From: an uncultured Lachnospiraceae bacterium
GTDB taxonomy: Bacteria; Bacillota; Clostridia; Lachnospirales; Lachnospiraceae
NCBI GenBank assembly: GCA_902803155.1
Contig: CADCOU010000082.1
Location: 1-19,313 of the forward strand
DNA: 19,313 bases
Direction of reading: 5' to 3'
Position numbers and translations under genes: made by a program. Below, one piece after another: positions 15,420 to 19,313 of the stretch. A model generated the notes under the pieces. The model searched no databases and was not told the DNA's origin. It worked only from the letters and a program-made list of their open reading frames with translations. Each line of letters begins with the position of its first letter. Positions within the stretch are counted from its first letter, which is position 1.

Positions 15420-17033
15420 ATGAGAAACGACGGAAGGATTCCAATAATCATCGGTGTCACCGGTCACAGGGATCTCAGGGAAGAGGATACAGAGATCCTG
15501 AAAGATGCGGTGAGGAACGCTGTCAGGTCTGTGCAGGGAAAATGTCCTCATTCCGATATCGCTGTGATGACGGGTCTTGTAGAAGGCGCGGACCAGCTCT
15601 GTGCAGAGACGGCACTTGAGATGGGACTGGATATAATCTCCGTCCTGCCGATGCCGATAGACGAATATGCGGAGGACTTTGCGGGAAGGCCGCTGGAAAA
15701 ACTGTACGAACTGGCTGAACGTTCTGCAAAAACATTTATCGCGGACCGGATGGAGCCTTATACGGAAGGCAGGGACTATCTGTACAGGCAGGCAGGTATC
15801 TGCATAGCAGGATCCTGCCACATCCTGATGGCTCTGTGGGATGGTGCGCCGGGAGAACCGGGCGGCTGCGGTACCGCCGCGATCGCAGGAATCGCGCTCC
15901 GGAACAGCAACAGAGCAGCCGGCGAGCAGCTGCGCCATGCCAGCGGAGCCGTCATGCAGATCGTTACGCCGCGGCGAAGCTCAGAAGAAAAAGACCTGAC
16001 GGCAGGCAAAATGATCCTGCATGGGGATATCGGTTTCTGTGAAAAGATCATAAAGGATACCGATTCCTACAATAAAGACTGCATGCGCCTGATGCAGTCA
16101 GCTGCGGACAGGAACCCGGAGAACACCGTGCCGCCGGAGAAGGGTGCGGGAGATACCGATGAAAAGCTGAAGTCAGTCTATGACGCTTCCGATCAGCTGA
16201 GTATAATCAATGCCGTGAGGCACAGGAGAACGCTGATCGGGCTGTCAGTATGCGCAACTGTTCTGGCGGTTGCGTTCCTGCTGTATGATGAGGTGGACTG
16301 GCACTGGATGATACTGCTGTGCGGTATCATGATCGTATCACTTTTTGCAATCAATGCCGTGACTGACAGAACGAGGTTTCATGCGAGATATCTGGAATAC
16401 AGGATTCTGGCGGAAACATGCAGGGTGCAGACATATCTGCGGACTGCCGGCAGCCGGTGTGAAGCCGCAGCCATCATGCCGTGGAGCCTGCAGGTGGCGG
16501 TTCCGTGGGTCGGAAAGGCATTATCTGCTATAATGGCCGGTGGGGAAGTGTGCGGGAAGAAAAGTATCCTGGATATGTGGATCCTGAATCAGCGGGACTA
16601 TCACAGAAACGCTCTTGTGAGGACGGAAACACAGCTGAAGAGAAATGACAGGATCATCAGGATCGCGCTGATATTCACGCTGCTTATCTATCTTGCGGCA
16701 TTTCTGTTTGAGATCCTGTGCGGCGGGATGTTTGGAGCGGAGGTTAGGTTTTCTCCGGAAGTCAACGCGGTGATAAGAACCGTGATCAAGGTCGCTCTGG
16801 GTGCTTTCTCGGCAGGAACCCTGTTTGCCAATAATTATTACGGAAAGCAGGCACTGCCCGATGTGATAGATGACCACCGCAAGATGGCACTTCTGTTTGA
16901 AGAAGCAGGGCATGAGATAGCAGAGAAGGGCGAGACGGAGCCGCTGCTGATCAGAATAGCCGAGGACGAGCTGGAAGAGAACGCAAACTGGTATGCATAC
17001 CAGAGTAAACACGAACCCGATCTGGGAATATGA
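15420..17033 (+). CDS. SLOG domain fused to four membrane helices with SLATT-like segment (537 aa)
   Basis: Residues 8-190 are a SLOG/LOG-like Rossmann domain: IIIGVTGHRDL (9-19), the nucleotide-loop pattern TGLVEGADQL (51-60), GRDYLYRQAGICIAGSCHIL (117-136) and GGCGTAAI (148-155). After a linker come two membrane helices (about 271-289 and 296-314), then HARYLEYRILAETCRVQTYL (321-340), typical of the SLATT two-helix effector family. A second pair of helices lies at about 412-433 and 448-470. SLOG domains bind nucleotides and SLATT helices are predicted pore formers, so the likely role is a nucleotide-gated membrane effector; gating is inference. The ribosome binding site is weak (CAGG). It lies 36 nt after the second small TIR gene. 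Confidence 0.87.
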   Translation: MRNDGRIPIIIGVTGHRDLREEDTEILKDAVRNAVRSVQGKCPHSDIAVMTGLVEGADQLCAETALEMGLDIISVLPMPIDEYAEDFAGRPLEKLYELAERSAKTFIADRMEPYTEGRDYLYRQAGICIAGSCHILMALWDGAPGEPGGCGTAAIAGIALRNSNRAAGEQLRHASGAVMQIVTPRRSSEEKDLTAGKMILHGDIGFCEKIIKDTDSYNKDCMRLMQSAADRNPENTVPPEKGAGDTDEKLKSVYDASDQLSIINAVRHRRTLIGLSVCATVLAVAFLLYDEVDWHWMILLCGIMIVSLFAINAVTDRTRFHARYLEYRILAETCRVQTYLRTAGSRCEAAAIMPWSLQVAVPWVGKALSAIMAGGEVCGKKSILDMWILNQRDYHRNALVRTETQLKRNDRIIRIALIFTLLIYLAAFLFEILCGGMFGAEVRFSPEVNAVIRTVIKVALGAFSAGTLFANNYYGKQALPDVIDDHRKMALLFEEAGHEIAEKGETEPLLIRIAEDELEENANWYAYQSKHEPDLGI

Positions 17034-17049
17034 AAAGGGGGAAGCATTT

Positions 17050-19197
17050 ATGGCATACACAGCATTCGAGTCGATGAGAGAAGTCAACAAAAAGAGATTC
17101 CGAAAGAAGATCGGACCGTTCGAGCCTGCACTGTACTGCAACAGTGAGAATCCGAATGACCTGAAATCGGCAGCTCTGAGATTTCTTCACAATACCTGTG
17201 AAGGCCTGCGGTTCGACAATAACACCGACGGGGAATTCAGCGGCGATACGTGCACAGGCAGAAGTTTCTGTGCAGGTCAGATCCCATATAATCTCCAGAT
17301 GGATATCGACCGTCTCTGCCTGGAGAGAGAACTGGAGAATTTCATTGACTCGGGTACCGCGCAGGATGCATACACCGTATACTATTGCTTCCTTGAGATG
17401 TTCATAGGACAGTACGGCGAATCGCATAACATGATCGAGCTTCTCTCGGAGTTTGAATCAAATGCGAGTTCGCTTCTGATGAAACACCGGGATCATTATT
17501 CTCATTCTGTATATGTGTTTGCCCTGGGGCTGGCGATCTATGAGACCAATGAGAAATACCGCAGGATATTCCGCAGATTCTACAAAGACCAGATCGGGTT
17601 CAGAAAAGGGGAGTCTGAGGAAAGCAAGGCAGCCCGCACGGCATGCTTCTTCCTCGGATACTGGGGGCTTGCATCGCTCTTCCATGATATCGGATACCCG
17701 TTTGAGATCCCCTTTGAACAGGTGATGTCCTATTTCGAGGTGGACAAGAAGAAACGCGGAAAAGGTTCGCTGTATCTTGCATTTCATGATGTGGAGGCAT
17801 TGACGAAACTGAGTGAGGAAGCAAAAGCGAGATTCCGGGAAATTTATCACAGAGATTTTGCGTCAACCGATGAACTGCTGGCGTTCGATATCACATCGAA
17901 ACTTGGCGGTACATATGGCTTTGACGAAGCGTATATGCTGGAAAAACTGAAAGGAAAACCCGCCGCGCCGCAGGACAACGGGTATTTTATGGACCATGCA
18001 TATTTCAGTTCGGCAAGGCTCTGCAGGGAGATACTGAATACGATAGGAAGAACGCAGGGCGCGGAAAGTATCACTGCCGCGCATGTTGACGTGCTTTCGG
18101 CCATTATGCTGCACAACAGCCTGTTTAAATTCGCAATCGCGTTCTATAAGGACGAAGACAGAAAGCCGGAGCTGAAGGCGGGCCTTCATCCGCTGGCGTA
18201 TATGCTTATGATCTGCGATGAGCTGCAGTGCTGGGACAGAACTGCATACGGCCGCAATTCCAGGACAGAGCTCCATCCGATGGGCGCAGACTTTGATTTC
18301 ACCGATGGAAAGATCAAAGCGGTGTATTATTACGACGCAGAGGAATCAGAGAAGATCGATGAATTCAGGAAGAAATACGATGCCTGGGCAGACAAAAAGA
18401 AGAAAAGAGGCAAGAAAGCCGCCGGAAAGGCTCCGAGGCTCAAGGCATACAGCGATATGAATGAGAAGGAGAAGATCTTTGTCACCGAGATCCGGCATAT
18501 CGTCGACACCTCCATCATGCCTCTTGATGCAGTGCCTGACGTGAGACCTGTACACAGGGAGAACAAGGAGATCTATCTCTCGGACAGCAACTTCCTGCAT
18601 CTGTATGACTTTGCGGTATCTCTCAACGGAAGATATTCCCATCAGGATGAAGAGGATACCATAGATACGGAACAGCTCGAGAGAGAATTCAACGAATTGT
18701 CGCTGGAATACAAACTCAGCAATATCCGTCAGGCCAGAAACTTCGACAAATACCTCAATGCGATAGGCTGCTTCTATACAGACAAGCCGGTTGACTTTGA
18801 TATGCTGACCGAATTCTCACAGGATGAGCTTGATAAGATAGCGCCTCTGGAACATGAAAGGTGGGTGAGGGAACACATCTCCATGAGCTGGAGCTGCGGC
18901 CGCGAATATGAGAAGACTGCCCTGAAGGAGGCCGGAAAATACGGGCTTGCACCGGGCCTTACTGAAAAGGAGATCCGTTCGGCGCTCAGGGAACAGATGA
19001 GAAGACACAAGCTTACAATGGACGGGAATCCGACTTCGGAAGAAGTCAGCTGCCATTATAACCTGCTTCCTCCTTCTGACCAGGGCAAAGACTGGAAGCC
19101 GATGAAGTGCATGCTCAAACTGATTAAGAAGTTTGACGGTCTCCGGATCTACAGGCTCGAACCGGTATCGGCCGATGAAAAAGAAAATGATAATTGA
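17050..19197 (+). CDS. HD-hydrolase-like plus RyR-domain protein (715 aa)
   Basis: Residues 146-400 carry an HD-superfamily metal site: HRDHYSHSVYVFALG (146-160), FHDIGYPFE (211-219) with His212-Asp213, MDHAYFSSARL (314-324), AIMLHN (351-356) and HPLAYMLMICDELQCWDR (380-397) with Asp390. The family hydrolyses phosphate bonds in nucleotides; the substrate here is unknown. A Lys-rich linker (449-461) follows. Residues 590-703 match the prokaryotic RyR domain: IAPLEHERWVREHISMSWSC (597-616), SCHYNLLPPSDQGKDW (667-682) and a final strand GLRIYRL (697-703). The start at 17050 is chosen because GGGGG (17037-17041) precedes it; the longer in-frame ATG at 16993 lies inside the upstream gene and lacks a ribosome site. 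No membrane segment. It is 16 nt past the SLOG gene, so the two are probably co-translated. Confidence 0.85.
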   Translation: MAYTAFESMREVNKKRFRKKIGPFEPALYCNSENPNDLKSAALRFLHNTCEGLRFDNNTDGEFSGDTCTGRSFCAGQIPYNLQMDIDRLCLERELENFIDSGTAQDAYTVYYCFLEMFIGQYGESHNMIELLSEFESNASSLLMKHRDHYSHSVYVFALGLAIYETNEKYRRIFRRFYKDQIGFRKGESEESKAARTACFFLGYWGLASLFHDIGYPFEIPFEQVMSYFEVDKKKRGKGSLYLAFHDVEALTKLSEEAKARFREIYHRDFASTDELLAFDITSKLGGTYGFDEAYMLEKLKGKPAAPQDNGYFMDHAYFSSARLCREILNTIGRTQGAESITAAHVDVLSAIMLHNSLFKFAIAFYKDEDRKPELKAGLHPLAYMLMICDELQCWDRTAYGRNSRTELHPMGADFDFTDGKIKAVYYYDAEESEKIDEFRKKYDAWADKKKKRGKKAAGKAPRLKAYSDMNEKEKIFVTEIRHIVDTSIMPLDAVPDVRPVHRENKEIYLSDSNFLHLYDFAVSLNGRYSHQDEEDTIDTEQLEREFNELSLEYKLSNIRQARNFDKYLNAIGCFYTDKPVDFDMLTEFSQDELDKIAPLEHERWVREHISMSWSCGREYEKTALKEAGKYGLAPGLTEKEIRSALREQMRRHKLTMDGNPTSEEVSCHYNLLPPSDQGKDWKPMKCMLKLIKKFDGLRIYRLEPVSADEKENDN

Positions 19198-19313
19198 GAT
19201 AAGCAGTCAGGCAAGGGCTCTCAGGCTTGCAGAAGAAACCGGGACAACGACATCGATCATATCCATTACTTCAACAGAAGAAAAAGAAGTGGTATTTCCT
19301 GAGAATCCGGATA
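19187..19313 (+). CDS. Partial gene, possibly a small phosphatase-like protein (5' end only)
   Basis: The open frame runs off the right edge and shows 42 residues from ATG 19187: MIIEISSQARALRLAEETG, then SIISITSTEEKEVVFPENP. An earlier in-frame ATG at 19175 is the alternative start. It overlaps the end of the HD-RyR gene by 11 nt in another frame, a common coupled arrangement. The opening strand, the helix and the 'SIISIT' strand followed by an acidic/Pro segment resemble the N-terminus of small bacterial dual-specificity-phosphatase-like proteins, but the catalytic P-loop would lie beyond the window. The functional guess is weak; the coding call is reasonable. Confidence 0.5.
   Translation, partial: MIIEISSQARALRLAEETGTTTSIISITSTEEKEVVFPENPD

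Noticed and set aside
14709..15938. Minus-strand open frame of 409 codons across the small TIR and SLOG genes
   Set aside because: It is antisense to genes with clear TIR and SLOG motifs, crosses two gene boundaries, and its translation shows no recognisable domain.
16993..17049. 19-residue N-terminal extension of the HD-RyR protein
   Set aside because: It lies inside the end of the SLOG gene without a ribosome site; ATG 17050 has a good purine-rich site.
1..19313. CRISPR arrays, tRNA or rRNA genes, insertion sequences, integrases
   Set aside because: No regularly spaced repeats, no tRNA-like cloverleaf noticed by eye, and no transposase or integrase motifs in any convincing reading frame.

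Overview
The window looks like a chromosomal segment from an anaerobic Clostridia-class Bacillota, plausibly a gut Lachnospiraceae-like organism. This rests on strong AGGAGG-type ribosome binding sites, a split oppB-C-D-F operon with a Cys-rich OppD and OppF, BspA-type leucine-rich repeats and mixed AGG/AGA/CGG arginine codons. The taxonomic call is inference; there is no rRNA or other marker gene. Every convincing gene lies on the + strand.

Region 1 (1-5482) is housekeeping: two hairpins at the 5' edge, then oppB, oppC, oppD and oppF of an oligopeptide ABC importer. The substrate-binding protein gene is not in the window and is probably just upstream. OppC is unusual: about 360 extra residues, containing three diverged internal repeats, sit between its first membrane helix and the conserved permease core.

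Region 2 (5563-19313) is a dense, co-directional accessory island that runs off the right edge. In order it encodes: a double-TIR/Sel1/TPR protein (849 aa); a small orphan with a lysine tract (157 aa); a BspA-like LRR protein with no signal peptide (255 aa); a second orphan (90 aa); a second double-TIR/Sel1/TPR protein (826 aa) with seven exact 47-residue TPR-like units; a Cys-phosphatase-TIR fusion (450 aa); two paralogous double-TIR proteins (268 and 288 aa); a SLOG domain fused to four membrane helices with a SLATT-like segment (537 aa); an HD-hydrolase-like plus RyR-domain protein (715 aa); and the start of another gene that may be a small phosphatase. Nine TIR or TIR-like domains lie in about 10 kb.

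The domain set (TIR, SLOG, SLATT-like 2TM, HD, RyR, TPR) is that of nucleotide-centred conflict and immunity systems, including Thoeris, in which a TIR enzyme makes an NAD-derived signal sensed by a SLOG domain. A reasonable model, not proven by sequence, has three parts: TPR- and LRR-bearing proteins sense or scaffold; TIR domains with a retained candidate glutamate make or bind an NAD-derived nucleotide; and the SLOG-membrane protein responds at the membrane. The HD-RyR protein and the phosphatase modules could then process or read the signal. I do not recognise this exact gene order as a named system. Genes are tightly spaced (4-nt overlap to 75 nt), suggesting one operon, with one good internal promoter candidate just before the 268-aa TIR gene.
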